From: Terracoccus sp. 273MFTsu3.1
Lineage (GTDB): Bacteria; Actinomycetota; Actinomycetes; Actinomycetales; Dermatophilaceae
DNA: 64,000 bases
Reading direction: 5' to 3'
Assembly (NCBI RefSeq): GCF_000383675.1
Contig: NZ_KB911828.1
Location: 1 to 64,000, forward strand
Shown here: positions 9,109-16,930 of the stretch, piece after piece
Layout: each line of letters starts with the position of its first letter
How positions within the stretch are numbered: the first letter of the stretch is position 1
Position numbers and translations under genes: made by a program
Notes under the pieces: generated by a model
Databases searched by the model: none
The model's input: only the letters and a program-made list of their open reading frames with translations
What the model was told of the DNA's origin: nothing

Positions 9109-9114
9109 TACCGT
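9109..9114 (+). promoter_or_regulatory. Candidate -10 element for the TRIC channel gene
   Basis: TACCGT (TAnnnT) ends ten bases before the ATG at 9125. No Shine-Dalgarno sequence is visible, so the transcript would have a very short leader or none. Confidence 0.3.
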
Positions 9115-9124
9115 TTGCTCTGGC

Positions 9125-9760
9125 ATGCCTACCTCTTTCGCGTCCGCGCAGCTCGCCCTCGACCTCGTCGGCGTGTTCGTCTTCGCGCTGTCCGGTGGCC
9201 TCGTGGCCGTCAAGAAGCGCTTCGACCTCTTCGGAGTGCTCGTGCTGGCCTGTGCCGCGGCCCTCGGCGGCGGCATCGTGCGCGACCTGCTCATCGGCGA
9301 CATCCCGCCCGTCGGCATCAGCGACTGGCGGCTGCTGACCGCCGCGGCGCTCGGCGGTCTCGTCACGTTCCTCTTCCACCCGGGTGTCGAGCGCATCACC
9401 CGGTTCGTCCGGGTCCTCGACGCCGCCGGCCTCGGGGCCTTCGCGGTCGCAGGCAGTCTCAAGGCCGTGACGACGCTCGGGGTCTCGCCGATCGCGGCCG
9501 TCCTCGTCGGCGTCATCACGGCGGTCGGGGGCGGGGTCGTGCGCGACCTGCTGGCGGGCCAGGTCCCCGAGGTGCTGCGCCGCGAGCTGTATGCCGTCCC
9601 GGCCATGCTCGGGTCGATCCTCGTCGTCGTGGCCGCCCAGCTCGGCTCCCTCCAGGACTGGGTGCTCTGGACCGCCGCGGGTCTGGTCTTCGCCCTCCGG
9701 ATCCTTGCCGTCCGCCTCGACCTCAATGCCCCGACCCCGTTGCGCTCCAACCCGACCTGA
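9125..9760 (+). CDS. TRIC-type (UPF0126) trimeric cation channel family protein
   Basis: 211-residue membrane protein with about seven hydrophobic segments. It shows the internal duplication typical of UPF0126: each half carries a glycine-rich motif followed by RDLL (AALGGGIVRDLLIGDIP at about residues 46-62 and TAVGGGVVRDLLAGQVP at about 133-149). Prokaryotic TRIC homologues form homotrimeric channels permeable to K+ and Na+; the physiological role is poorly known. No obvious partner gene is adjacent, since ferrochelatase follows after about 58 bases. Confidence 0.85.
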   Translation: MPTSFASAQLALDLVGVFVFALSGGLVAVKKRFDLFGVLVLACAAALGGGIVRDLLIGDIPPVGISDWRLLTAAALGGLVTFLFHPGVERITRFVRVLDAAGLGAFAVAGSLKAVTTLGVSPIAAVLVGVITAVGGGVVRDLLAGQVPEVLRRELYAVPAMLGSILVVVAAQLGSLQDWVLWTAAGLVFALRILAVRLDLNAPTPLRSNPT

Positions 9761-9818
9761 CGACGGCGCACCACCGCCGACCGTCCAACGAGCCCTTTCA
9801 CCCACCGATGGCGGAGAC

Positions 9819-10946
9819 ATGACACCTGACGCAGCACCGACGCCCGACGAGCCCCAGACCTCGCCGCTCGAACCCTACGACGCCGTGATCCTCCTCGGCT
9901 TCGGCGGTCCCGAGGCTCCCGACGAGGTGATGCCCTTCCTGCGGCGAGTCACGGCCGGACGGGGCATCCCGGACGAGCGTCTCGAGGCCGTCGGTGAGCA
10001 CTACCACCACTTCGGTGGCCGCAGTCCGATCAACGACCAGAACCGCGCGCTCATCGCGGCCCTGCGCGCCGAGCTCGACGCGCGCGACATCAGCACGCCC
10101 ATCGTCTGGGGCAACCGCAACAGCGAGCCCTTCATCGACGACGCCCTGCGCGCGAGCCACGCGGCCGGACACCGCCGTGTCGTCGCCCTGACGACGAGCG
10201 CCTACTCGTGCTACTCCTCCTGTCGCCAGTACCGCGAGAACCTCGCGGACGCCGCGGCCACGGTGGCCGAGGACGGCATCGAGCTGCAGATCGACAAGGT
10301 GTCGCAGTACGCCCGCCGTCCCGGGTTCGCGGCCGCCAACGCGGGCGAGCTCGTCCGGTCGCTGCGCGCGCTCGACGGTGCGCCGGACGCGGAGATCGCG
10401 CTGCTCTTCGTCACGCACTCGATCCCCGACGCGATGGACGACACGTCCGGACCGGGCGACGGCGAGGGCAACCTCTACCAGCGCCAGCACCTGGCGCTCG
10501 CATCGCAGCTGACCGAGGAGGTCAACCGCGTCCTCGGCCGCGACCTGACGGGCGAGCTCGTCTTCTGCTCGCGCTCGGGTCCGCCGACCCAGCCGTGGCT
10601 CGAGCCCGACGTCAACGACCGGATGCGGGAGCTCGCGGCCGCGGGCGTTCGCACGGTGGTCACGGCCCCGATCGGCTTCGTCAGCGACCACATGGAGGTC
10701 GTCTACGACCTCGACACGGAGGCGCAGGCGACGGCCGATGAGCTGGGCCTCACCCACGTGCGCGTCCCGACGGTCGGCACCGACGCGGTCTTCGTGCGCG
10801 ATCTCGTCGACGCCCTGCTCGAACGCGCGGCGGAGGCCCGCGGAGAGGACGTCCCGCAGTTCGAGGGACGGATGCCGTCGGTGTGCGCGCCCGGCTGCTG
10901 CCCCAACCTGCGCCAGGCCCGTCCGGCACTGTGCGGCAGTGACTGA
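9819..10946 (+). CDS. cpfC: Coproporphyrin III ferrochelatase
   Basis: 375 residues. Actinobacteria make haem by the coproporphyrin-dependent route, in which this enzyme inserts Fe2+ into coproporphyrin III. Conserved features are YDAVILLGFGGPE at the start of the domain, the catalytic His in FVTHSIP (about residue 200) and the Glu of GFVSDHMEVVYDLD (about 293). The C-terminal segment CAPGCCPNLRQARPALCG carries the cysteines expected for the [2Fe-2S] cluster of actinobacterial enzymes. The ATG at 9819 is preceded by GGAG only two bases away, so initiation may be weak. The stop codon overlaps the region of a possible GTG start of the next gene, suggesting an operon. Confidence 0.9.
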   Translation: MTPDAAPTPDEPQTSPLEPYDAVILLGFGGPEAPDEVMPFLRRVTAGRGIPDERLEAVGEHYHHFGGRSPINDQNRALIAALRAELDARDISTPIVWGNRNSEPFIDDALRASHAAGHRRVVALTTSAYSCYSSCRQYRENLADAAATVAEDGIELQIDKVSQYARRPGFAAANAGELVRSLRALDGAPDAEIALLFVTHSIPDAMDDTSGPGDGEGNLYQRQHLALASQLTEEVNRVLGRDLTGELVFCSRSGPPTQPWLEPDVNDRMRELAAAGVRTVVTAPIGFVSDHMEVVYDLDTEAQATADELGLTHVRVPTVGTDAVFVRDLVDALLERAAEARGEDVPQFEGRMPSVCAPGCCPNLRQARPALCGSD

Positions 10947-10956
10947 GGGCGACGCG

Positions 10957-11844
10957 ATGACCACCACACGTCCCGTTCCCGCGCTGCCCGACGGTGTCAC
11001 CGTCGAGGAGCTCGAGCGGCTCTGCGTCGAGGTCGCCGTCGAGGCCTCGCGCTTCATCCGCGACGAGCGCCCGCCCCGGATGGGGGTCGCCGCGACGAAG
11101 TCGACCGAGACCGACGTCGTGACCGTCATGGACCGTCGCTCCGAGGAGCTGCTGCACCGGCTCATCCGGGCCGCTCGCCCCGACGACGGCATCCTCGGCG
11201 AAGAGGGTGTCGACGTCACCGGGACGTCGGGCCTGACGTGGGTCGTCGACCCGATCGACGGCACCGTCAACTACCTCTACGAGATCCCTGCGTATGCCGT
11301 GTCCGTGGCCGTCGTCGTCGGGGACGCCCACTCCCAGGGCGGGTGGACCCCGGTCGCGGGCGCGGTCGCCGACCCGTGCCGGCGTCTCGTGCACCACGCC
11401 GGTCGGGGCACCGGCGCCTGGACGAGCCCCGAGGACCCGACGGACTCCGTGGCGCCGGCGCGTCTGTCCGTCTCGGGCGAGGACCGTCTCGCCCGCACCC
11501 TGCTCGCGACCGGCTTCGGCTACGCCCCCGAGGTGCGCGCCCGGCAGGCCGAGGTGCTGCTGCGGGTCCTGCCCCTCGTCCGCGACATCCGGCGCATCGG
11601 CAGCGCCGCCCTCGACCTCGTGCGGGTGGCCGAGGGGTCCGTGGACGCCTACGCCGAGACCGGGCTCAACGCCTGGGACCTCGCGGCGGGCTGGCTCGTC
11701 GTCGAGGAGGCCGGTGGCGTGGTCGTCGGCGCGGGAGCGGAGCCCGGCTCGGCGCCCGGCACCGCCCTCACCGTCGCCGCGGGGCCCGCCCTCGTCGAGC
11801 AGGTCCGCACCCTCTTCGTCGCCCCGGAGGGCGCAGCAGGCTGA
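10957..11844 (+). CDS. Inositol monophosphatase family protein
   Basis: 295 residues of the Mg2+-dependent, Li+-sensitive phosphatase superfamily (inositol-1-phosphatase, FBPase, CysQ). Metal-binding signatures are ILGEEG (about residues 77-82), WVVDPIDGTVNYLY (about 95-108) and NAWDLAAGWLVVEEAGG (about 235-251). The substrate could be myo-inositol phosphate, histidinol phosphate or PAP. The ATG at 10957 has GAGGG seven bases upstream; a GTG at 10939, overlapping the ferrochelatase stop, is the alternative. It ends about 30 bases before a strong hairpin terminator. Confidence 0.88.
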   Translation: MTTTRPVPALPDGVTVEELERLCVEVAVEASRFIRDERPPRMGVAATKSTETDVVTVMDRRSEELLHRLIRAARPDDGILGEEGVDVTGTSGLTWVVDPIDGTVNYLYEIPAYAVSVAVVVGDAHSQGGWTPVAGAVADPCRRLVHHAGRGTGAWTSPEDPTDSVAPARLSVSGEDRLARTLLATGFGYAPEVRARQAEVLLRVLPLVRDIRRIGSAALDLVRVAEGSVDAYAETGLNAWDLAAGWLVVEEAGGVVVGAGAEPGSAPGTALTVAAGPALVEQVRTLFVAPEGAAG

Positions 11845-11874
11845 CCGTCGCGCGCGTGCGCGAGGACACACGAC

Positions 11875-11907
11875 GACGCCCCACCCGGCCGTGCCGGGTG
11901 GGGCGTC
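11875..11907 (+). terminator. Strong hairpin terminator after the ferrochelatase/IMPase pair
   Basis: A perfect 15-bp stem (GACGCCCCACCCGGC, loop CGT, then its complement) lies 30 bases after the IMPase stop codon. There is no U-tract, as is common for actinobacterial hairpin terminators. It could also stop transcription of the small minus-strand gene that ends at 11972. Confidence 0.8.
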
Positions 11908-11971
11908 TGTCGTCCTGGGGGAGCGGACGGCATACGCCCGCTCGTGTCGTGGTGTGTCGCTGGGACGCCGC

Positions 11972-12157
11972 TCAGGCCGCCTGGAACGGCTCGAGCTCGG
12001 GGACGCGGATGCCGTTCTCCGTGGCGAGCCGGGCGAACGACTCCAGCTCGCCGGTGTGCACCTGCACGCGGTAGTCGTCACCCGCCTGTCGCGCTTCGGC
12101 GAGGTCGCCCAGCGCGTCGTTGACACGTTGCCTGATCTGGTCGACGAACTCGGTCAT
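11972..12157 (-). CDS. Small conserved-looking hypothetical protein, 61 aa
   Basis: 61 residues beginning MTEFVDQIRQRVNDALGDLAEARQ, with a predicted helical, acidic N-terminal half and ending VPELEPFQAA. The ATG at 12155-12157 has GGAGG at 12166-12170, spacing eight, which argues for a real gene; a GTG at 12166 would place the start inside that ribosome-binding site. No family is recognised. The pattern EARQAGDDYRVQVHTGELESFARLATENGI suggests a small two-helix regulatory or structural protein. It is divergent from the DUF4193 gene. Confidence 0.65.
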   Translation of the reverse strand: MTEFVDQIRQRVNDALGDLAEARQAGDDYRVQVHTGELESFARLATENGIRVPELEPFQAA

Positions 12158-12504
12158 GGGTGCCACCTCCGGGCCTGGGTTGTCGATCGGTCGAGTCCGG
12201 AGACCCTACCGCGCCGTAGGACCACCAATGTGCACCCGCGATGGTCGGTGAATGGCAAAGCCCAGGTGAACTGTTCGTCCGAAAAGGGTAGGCGTGAGTG
12301 GTGTGGGCGGGCCCGCGTCTCAGGCCTTGGCTCGGCCGACGTGACAACGCCGTGGGGATCGGGCACCATACGCGCACGCGGACATGTTTCGTCGCTGTTA
12401 ACAACGTCGTTGACCGCGCGGGTTCTCGGGAACAAGCACGGGCCCACGAGCGTTCTCCGCGTCACAGACCGCAAGGCGCAGACGAGTAGAAGTGAGACAA
12501 CGAG
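12158..12504. other. Intergenic region between two divergent small genes
   Basis: 347 bases with no convincing gene. The left edge carries the ribosome-binding site of the minus-strand 61-aa gene. The right third carries an ECF-sigma-like promoter for DUF4193 (annotated separately) and a symmetric stretch GTTAACAACGTCGTTGAC at about 12397-12414. The local base composition is less GC-rich than flanking genes. Confidence 0.5.
12428..12454 (+). promoter_or_regulatory. SigH/SigR-like ECF promoter in front of DUF4193
   Basis: GGGAACA (12428-12434), a 16-base spacer and CGTT (12451-12454) match the GGGAAYA-N16/17-CGTT pattern of the thiol-stress sigma factors SigH (mycobacteria) and SigR (Streptomyces). 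It would give a leader of roughly 45 bases before the ATG at 12505. This is a pattern match by eye only. Confidence 0.4.
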
Positions 12505-12804
12505 ATGGCAACCGATTACGACGCGCCACGCAAGACTGACGACGATCTGAGCGAAGACTCCATCGAGGAGCTGAAGTCCCGTCGGGTCGACAAGACGTCG
12601 TCCAGCGTGGACGTCGACGAGACCGAGCAGGCCGAGGGCTTCGAGCTCCCGGGCGCCGACCTCTCCGGTGAGGAGCTGTCGGTGCGCGTCCTGCCCAAGC
12701 AGGCCGACGAGTTCACCTGTGGGCGTTGTTTCCTCGTCCACCACCGCAGCCAGCTCGCCAAGGAGAGTAACGGCATGATGATCTGCACGGAGTGCGCCGC
12801 CTGA
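12505..12804 (+). CDS. DUF4193 family zinc-ribbon-like protein
   Basis: 99 residues. The acidic N-terminal half ([41 protein letters not shown]) is typical of DUF4193. The C-terminus carries two CxxC pairs, Cys72-Gly-Arg-Cys75 and Cys94-Thr-Glu-Cys97, that should bind one zinc. DUF4193 proteins occur throughout actinobacteria and are uncharacterised. The upstream DNA resembles a thiol-stress sigma promoter, which would fit a redox-sensitive zinc site. It is followed by dut after 53 bases. Confidence 0.85.
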   Translation: MATDYDAPRKTDDDLSEDSIEELKSRRVDKTSSSVDVDETEQAEGFELPGADLSGEELSVRVLPKQADEFTCGRCFLVHHRSQLAKESNGMMICTECAA

Positions 12805-12843
12805 GCGCATTCCACACCGGGCAGCCGCACGGCCAGGAGCAAG

Positions 12844-12849
12844 TAGGGT
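12844..12849 (+). promoter_or_regulatory. Candidate -10 element for leaderless dut transcription
   Basis: TAGGGT ends eight bases before the GTG of dut at 12858, with no Shine-Dalgarno sequence. The hexamer and spacing are identical to those before tdk, the other dTTP-supply gene in the window. Confidence 0.45.
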
Positions 12850-12857
12850 CGGTCCTC

Positions 12858-13355
12858 GTGACCGACCCTTGTGCTGTCCCGGTCCGGAGGCTCGACCCCG
12901 ACCTGGCCCTGCCCGGCTACGCGCACCCCGGTGACGCCGGTGCCGACCTCTGCTCCCGCGTCGATGTGACGATCCAGCCGGGCGAGCGCGTCCTCGTCCC
13001 GACCGGTGTGGCCCTGGCCCTGCCGGCCGGTCACGCGGGCTTCGTGCACCCCCGCTCCGGCCTCGCGGCACGCCACGGCATCTCCATCGTCAACGCGCCC
13101 GGGACGGTCGACGAGGGGTACCGGGGCGAGATCCTCGTCAACCTCGTCAACCTCGACCCGCGCGAGCCGTTCACGGTCCGGCGCGGTGACCGCATCGCCC
13201 AGCTGGTCGTCCAGCGCGTGGAGCGCGTGCACTTCGTCGAGGTGGATTCGCTCGACGAGACCAGTCGGGGGGACACTGGACACGGATCCACCGGTGGGTT
13301 CGCCACCGGCGGCGCCGCCTCGCCGACACCGGGGGAGACGCCCACCGGGGCGTGA
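12858..13355 (+). CDS. dut: dUTP diphosphatase
   Basis: 165-residue trimeric dUTPase that hydrolyses dUTP to dUMP and PPi. The five conserved motifs are visible: [48 protein letters not shown] and the glycine-rich C-terminal arm [16 protein letters not shown] that closes over the active site. The GTG at 12858 is the last possible start before the domain. The order dut, DUF3710, OB-fold, DUF3159, TrkA pair is a conserved actinobacterial arrangement. Confidence 0.93.
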   Translation: MTDPCAVPVRRLDPDLALPGYAHPGDAGADLCSRVDVTIQPGERVLVPTGVALALPAGHAGFVHPRSGLAARHGISIVNAPGTVDEGYRGEILVNLVNLDPREPFTVRRGDRIAQLVVQRVERVHFVEVDSLDETSRGDTGHGSTGGFATGGAASPTPGETPTGA

Positions 13356-13450
13356 TCATCGGATACGGTTCGCCGGGCGCTGCGTCAGCGCCGACGACCG
13401 CGGGCGGGCATCGTGCCCACCGCGCAGCAGGACTCTAAGGACGGAATGAC

Positions 13451-14209
13451 GTGGGACTCTTCAGCCGGGGCAAGTCGAAGGACCGCCCGGACACCGATGC
13501 CGTGGACCGTGCCGACGACCTCGAGCAGGACGAGCTCGCCGAGGACGGCGCGCTCGACGGCGACGCGGACGGTGACACCGCCGCTTCGGCAACGTCCCGA
13601 CCGCTCGACCGCAGCGAGGTCGAGGACGACGCCGACTACCTCAACCTCGGCGCCATCTGGCTGCGTGGTCAGCAGGGCATGGAGCTGCGCCTCGAGGTCA
13701 ACGAGCAGGAGCAGCAGATCACGGGCGTGACCGCCGTCATCGGTGAGTCGGCGGTGCAGCTGCAGGCCTTCGCGGCCCCGCGCACCGAGGGCGTCTGGAT
13801 CGACATCCGCAACGAGATCGCCGCGAGCATCGTCGATGCCGGCGGCACCGCCGAGGTGGTCACCGGCGAGTTCGGCGAGGAGCTCCTGACCCGGATGCCG
13901 CAGGCCGGACCCGACGGCCGCACCGTCTTCATGCCGGCCCGCTTCGTCGGCGTCGACGGGCCCCGCTGGTTCCTCCGCGCCGTGGTCTCCGGCCGCGCCG
14001 CGATCGAGCCGGCTGCCGCCGAGGCCGTGCACGACGTCATCCGGACGACGGTCATCGACCGCGGCGAGGAGGCCATGCCTCCCCGCGAGCTGCTCCCGCT
14101 GCGCCTGCCCGACGCGGACGGCGCCGTCCAGGCCGAGGAGGGCGCTGCCGAGGGCGGCCCCGACCTCCACCCGTTCGAGCGCGGACCCGAGATCACCGAG
14201 GTCCGTTGA
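13451..14209 (+). CDS. DUF3710 family protein
   Basis: 252 residues. The N-terminal third is acidic and low-complexity (DDLEQDELAEDGALDGDADGD). The rest is the DUF3710 domain, with WLRGQQGMELRLEVNEQEQQITGVTAVIGESAVQLQAFAAPR cut across residues about 72-115 and GPRWFLRAVVSGRAAI near 178. The function is unknown; the family almost always sits next to dut. GTG start at 13451, with AAGGA nine bases upstream. It is followed by the OB-fold gene after 10 bases. Confidence 0.85.
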   Translation: MGLFSRGKSKDRPDTDAVDRADDLEQDELAEDGALDGDADGDTAASATSRPLDRSEVEDDADYLNLGAIWLRGQQGMELRLEVNEQEQQITGVTAVIGESAVQLQAFAAPRTEGVWIDIRNEIAASIVDAGGTAEVVTGEFGEELLTRMPQAGPDGRTVFMPARFVGVDGPRWFLRAVVSGRAAIEPAAAEAVHDVIRTTVIDRGEEAMPPRELLPLRLPDADGAVQAEEGAAEGGPDLHPFERGPEITEVR

Positions 14210-14219
14210 TGGCCGGCCC

Positions 14220-14648
14220 GTGTCCCGCACCGCAGCCCGGCCGGACGCACCCGTGACCACGGGCCACCCCGGCGCCCTGCGCCGGCTCACCGACCGCCTC
14301 ACGCGCTCGTCGCACGAGATCGAGGCGGCCGAGCTGCGCCGTGAGTCCTCGGACCTCGACGGCGTCGTGCACATCGGTGACGCGCCCCAGCGCATCACCG
14401 TCACCGTGTGCGGTGAGGTGCGTTCCGTGACGCTGCGCCCGCGCGAGGAGACTCCTGCCCTCGACGTCGAGGTCTGGGACGGCACCGAGTCGCTCCACCT
14501 CGTGTGGCTCGGCCGTCGGCGCATCGCCGGCATCGTCCCCGGCGTCAAGATCCGTGCCACGGGCCGCATCACGACCCGCCGGAAGGTCAAGACGATGTTC
14601 AACCCGGCCTACGAGCTCATCGGCCGGGCGGGGCAGGCGCATGGCTGA
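14220..14648 (+). CDS. OB-fold nucleic-acid-binding domain protein
   Basis: 142 residues. RITVTVCGEVRSVTLRPRE, LDVEVWDGTESLHLVWLGRR and IVPGVKIRATGRITTRRKV form the beta-strand pattern of a tRNA_anti-like OB fold (residues about 55-130). The ending TMFNPAYELI is typical of this conserved family downstream of DUF3710. The function is not established, and nucleic-acid binding is inferred from the fold. GTG start at 14220; a GTG at 14253 is an alternative. It overlaps DUF3159 by eight bases. Confidence 0.8.
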   Translation: MSRTAARPDAPVTTGHPGALRRLTDRLTRSSHEIEAAELRRESSDLDGVVHIGDAPQRITVTVCGEVRSVTLRPREETPALDVEVWDGTESLHLVWLGRRRIAGIVPGVKIRATGRITTRRKVKTMFNPAYELIGRAGQAHG

Positions 14649-15378
14649 CGCCGACGGCAACGCCGTGGGCCCGGGCGGAGAGCGCACGGGGGAGGGCGAC
14701 GGGGTCGTCCGCTCCGAGGCCGACCTGCGCCGCTACGACACGGTCGAGGAGCTGCTCCGCGACAAGCTGTCCGAAGCCCTCGGCGGTTGGCGCGGGGCCG
14801 TCGAGTCGGCCGTCCCGACCCTCGCGTTCGCCCTCGTGTGGGCGCGCACCGAGAACCTCCGCACCTCCCTCGTGGTCGCCGGTGTCCTCGTGGCCGTCCT
14901 CCTGCTCGTACGCCTCGCGCAGCGCCAGGACCCCCGCTTCATCGCGTATGCCGCCGCGGGCGTCGGGATCTCGGCCTTCTTCGCGCTGCGGTCGGGTCGG
15001 GCGGAGGACGCCTTCCTGCCGGGCATGCTCCAGAACGCCGCGCTGCTCGTCCTGCTGCTCGTGACGAACCTGACCCGGTGGCCGCTCTTCGGCTTCGTCG
15101 TCGGCGTCGCCGAGCCCGAGGCGTTCGCCGAGAACCCCACGTGGTGGCGTCGCCATGCCGGCATCGTCACCGTCGCGGCACGACTCGCCTGGGTGCTCAT
15201 CGCCCTCAACGTCGTGCGGCTCTCGATCATGGTGCCGCTCTACCTCGCCGAGCAGGTGGCCGCGCTGGGCGTGGCCAAGGTCGTCCTCGGCTGGCCGGCC
15301 TACCTGCTCGCCATCACGGCGATGGGCGCCATCCTGCTGCGCGGACGCACCCCGATCGACCCCTCGCGGGTCGCCTGA
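14641..15378 (+). CDS. DUF3159 family membrane protein
   Basis: 245 residues with five or six hydrophobic segments (residues about 57-75, 80-98, 103-120, 134-150, 180-205, 215-235). The pre-membrane sequence DTVEELLRDKLSEALGGWRGAVESAVPTLAF cut at about residues 32-62, the NLTRWPLFGFVVG motif and NPTWWRR are characteristic of DUF3159. The function is unknown. The ATG at 14641 overlaps the end of the OB-fold gene, indicating translational coupling. It is convergent with the TrkA pair, 23 bases away. Confidence 0.85.
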   Translation: MADADGNAVGPGGERTGEGDGVVRSEADLRRYDTVEELLRDKLSEALGGWRGAVESAVPTLAFALVWARTENLRTSLVVAGVLVAVLLLVRLAQRQDPRFIAYAAAGVGISAFFALRSGRAEDAFLPGMLQNAALLVLLLVTNLTRWPLFGFVVGVAEPEAFAENPTWWRRHAGIVTVAARLAWVLIALNVVRLSIMVPLYLAEQVAALGVAKVVLGWPAYLLAITAMGAILLRGRTPIDPSRVA

Positions 15379-15401
15379 CGCCAGGGCCCCTCGACCCCGG
15401 G

Positions 15402-16088
15402 TCAGTCCTCGAGGTTCGTGTGGTGACGCTCTCCCGGCGCGACGAGGTCCTGGAGGCGGTCCTCCTGCTCCGTCGTCGTGATGAAGAGCAGCTCGTCGCC
15501 GGCCTCGATCGCGTCGTCGGGCGTCGGAGCGAGCGGACGCTCCTCGCGGATGATCGCGACGAGCACGGTGTCGGTCGGCCAGTCGACGTCACCGACGCGG
15601 CGCCCCGCGAAGGGGCTGCCCTCGGGAAGGGTGATCTCGACCATCGAGGCGCGTCCCTGCTGGAACTCGAAGATGCGCACGAGGTCGCCGATGCTCACGG
15701 CCTCCTCGATGAGCGCTGTCATGAGGCGTGGGGTCGAGACCGCGACGTCGACGCCCCACGACTCGTCGAACATCCACTCGTTCTTGGGGTTGTTGACGCG
15801 CGCGACGGTGCGCGGGACGCCGAACTCGGTCTTGGCCAGGAGCGAGAGCACGAGGTTGGCCTTGTCGTCGCCGGTGGCGGCGACGCAGACGTCGGACTCC
15901 TCGAGCCGGGCCTCCTCGAGGGCGGCGAGCTCGCACGCGTCGGCGAGCAACCACGACGCCTCGGGCACTCGCGAGGCCTGGACGTCGTCGGCGTCCTTGT
16001 CGATGAGCAGCACCTGGTGCCCGTTGCCGAGCAGCTCACGGGCGATGGAGCGGCCGACGCTTCCGGCTCCGGCGATGACGACGCGCAT
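15402..16088 (-). CDS. TrkA-type K+ uptake regulatory protein (CeoC-like)
   Basis: 228 residues: an N-terminal Rossmann RCK_N domain (MRVVIAGAGSVGRSIARELL; DKDADDVQ) binding NAD(H) or ATP, then an RCK_C/TrkA_C domain from about residue 140 (MVEITLPEGSPFAGRRVGDVDWP). It forms a cytoplasmic gating ring on a Trk/Ktr-type K+ transporter; no transporter membrane subunit is in the window. It is the downstream member of a pair with the gene at 16112-16774, as in the ceoBC/trkAB pair of other actinobacteria. ATG start at 16088. Confidence 0.88.
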   Translation of the reverse strand: MRVVIAGAGSVGRSIARELLGNGHQVLLIDKDADDVQASRVPEASWLLADACELAALEEARLEESDVCVAATGDDKANLVLSLLAKTEFGVPRTVARVNNPKNEWMFDESWGVDVAVSTPRLMTALIEEAVSIGDLVRIFEFQQGRASMVEITLPEGSPFAGRRVGDVDWPTDTVLVAIIREERPLAPTPDDAIEAGDELLFITTTEQEDRLQDLVAPGERHHTNLED

Positions 16089-16111
16089 GGGGTTGATGTC
16101 TCCTGTGCCGG

Positions 16112-16774
16112 TCAGTGGGCGGCCGGGGCCTGGTCGCAGAGCCGCTCGACGCGAGCGAGGTCGTCGCGCGGGACGGTGAGGTGCACGAGGTCGCCCTGCT
16201 GGACGACCATGTCGGGCCGGGGGAGCGTGCCCTCGCCGAGCCGGGTGACGTAGGCGACGCGGGCGCCGGTCTGCTCCTCGAGGTCGGTGAGGTGCCGGCC
16301 GACCCAGCCCTCCGCGAGGGGGACCTCGGCGATGACGATCTTGCCGCTCGGGTCGGTCAGCTCGGGTACGGCGCCCTGCGGCAGCAGCCGCTGGATCATC
16401 TGGTCGGCAGTCCAGCGCACCGTCGCGACGGTCGGTATGCCGAGGCGCTGGTAGACCATGGCGCGCTGGGGGTCGTAGATGCGGGCGGCGACGTGCTCGA
16501 CCCCGAACGTCTCGCGGGCCACGCGGGCGGCGAGGATGTTGGAGTTGTCGCCGCTGCTCACGGCCGCGAAGGCGTAGGCGTCACGGATGCCGGCGGCGAC
16601 GAGGGTGTCACGGTCGAAACCGATGCCCGTGACGGTCTGGCCCTCGAAGGAGGTGCCGAGCCGGCGGAACGCGGAGGCGTCCGCGTCGATGATGGCGACG
16701 TCGTGGCCGTTGCGGCCCAGGGTGCGGGCGAGGGTCGACCCGACGCGGCCGCATCCCATGATGACGAAGTGCAC
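16112..16774 (-). CDS. TrkA-type K+ uptake regulatory protein (CeoB-like)
   Basis: 220 residues with the same two-domain layout as its downstream neighbour: MHFVIMGCGRVGSTLARTLGRNGHDVAIID (Rossmann, GxGxxG) and a TrkA_C domain (IVIAEVPLAEGWVGRHLTDLEEQTGARV). The two proteins probably form a hetero-oligomeric gating ring. GTG start at 16774, with a TAGCGT hexamer seven bases upstream and no Shine-Dalgarno, so it is likely leaderless. It contains a rare ATA isoleucine codon within a GTATGCC-type 7-mer (about 16436). Confidence 0.88.
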   Translation of the reverse strand: MHFVIMGCGRVGSTLARTLGRNGHDVAIIDADASAFRRLGTSFEGQTVTGIGFDRDTLVAAGIRDAYAFAAVSSGDNSNILAARVARETFGVEHVAARIYDPQRAMVYQRLGIPTVATVRWTADQMIQRLLPQGAVPELTDPSGKIVIAEVPLAEGWVGRHLTDLEEQTGARVAYVTRLGEGTLPRPDMVVQQGDLVHLTVPRDDLARVERLCDQAPAAH

Positions 16775-16781
16775 GGACGCG

Positions 16782-16787
16782 ACGCTA
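16782..16787 (-). promoter_or_regulatory. Candidate -10 element for the TrkA-pair operon
   Basis: TAGCGT on the minus strand ends seven bases before the GTG at 16774. It fits TAnnnT, and no ribosome-binding site is present. Confidence 0.45.
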
Positions 16788-16918
16788 CACCGTGAGGCCG
16801 TCGCCCACCCCGCAGGCCGCGCAGGCCGGACGGGGAGCGAAACGGTCGGGACGGCATACGTTCTCGGGGCCGTGTCGGCGGCGCCCCGAGTGGGTCAGTG
16901 CGGCGGGACGATCCGTCA

Positions 16919-16924
16919 TACAGT
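16919..16924 (+). promoter_or_regulatory. Candidate -10 element for the APC permease gene
   Basis: TACAGT ends six bases before the GTG at 16931. This supports 16931 over the upstream in-frame GTG at 16898 as the start of a leaderless gene. Confidence 0.4.
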
Positions 16925-16930
16925 GTCGTC

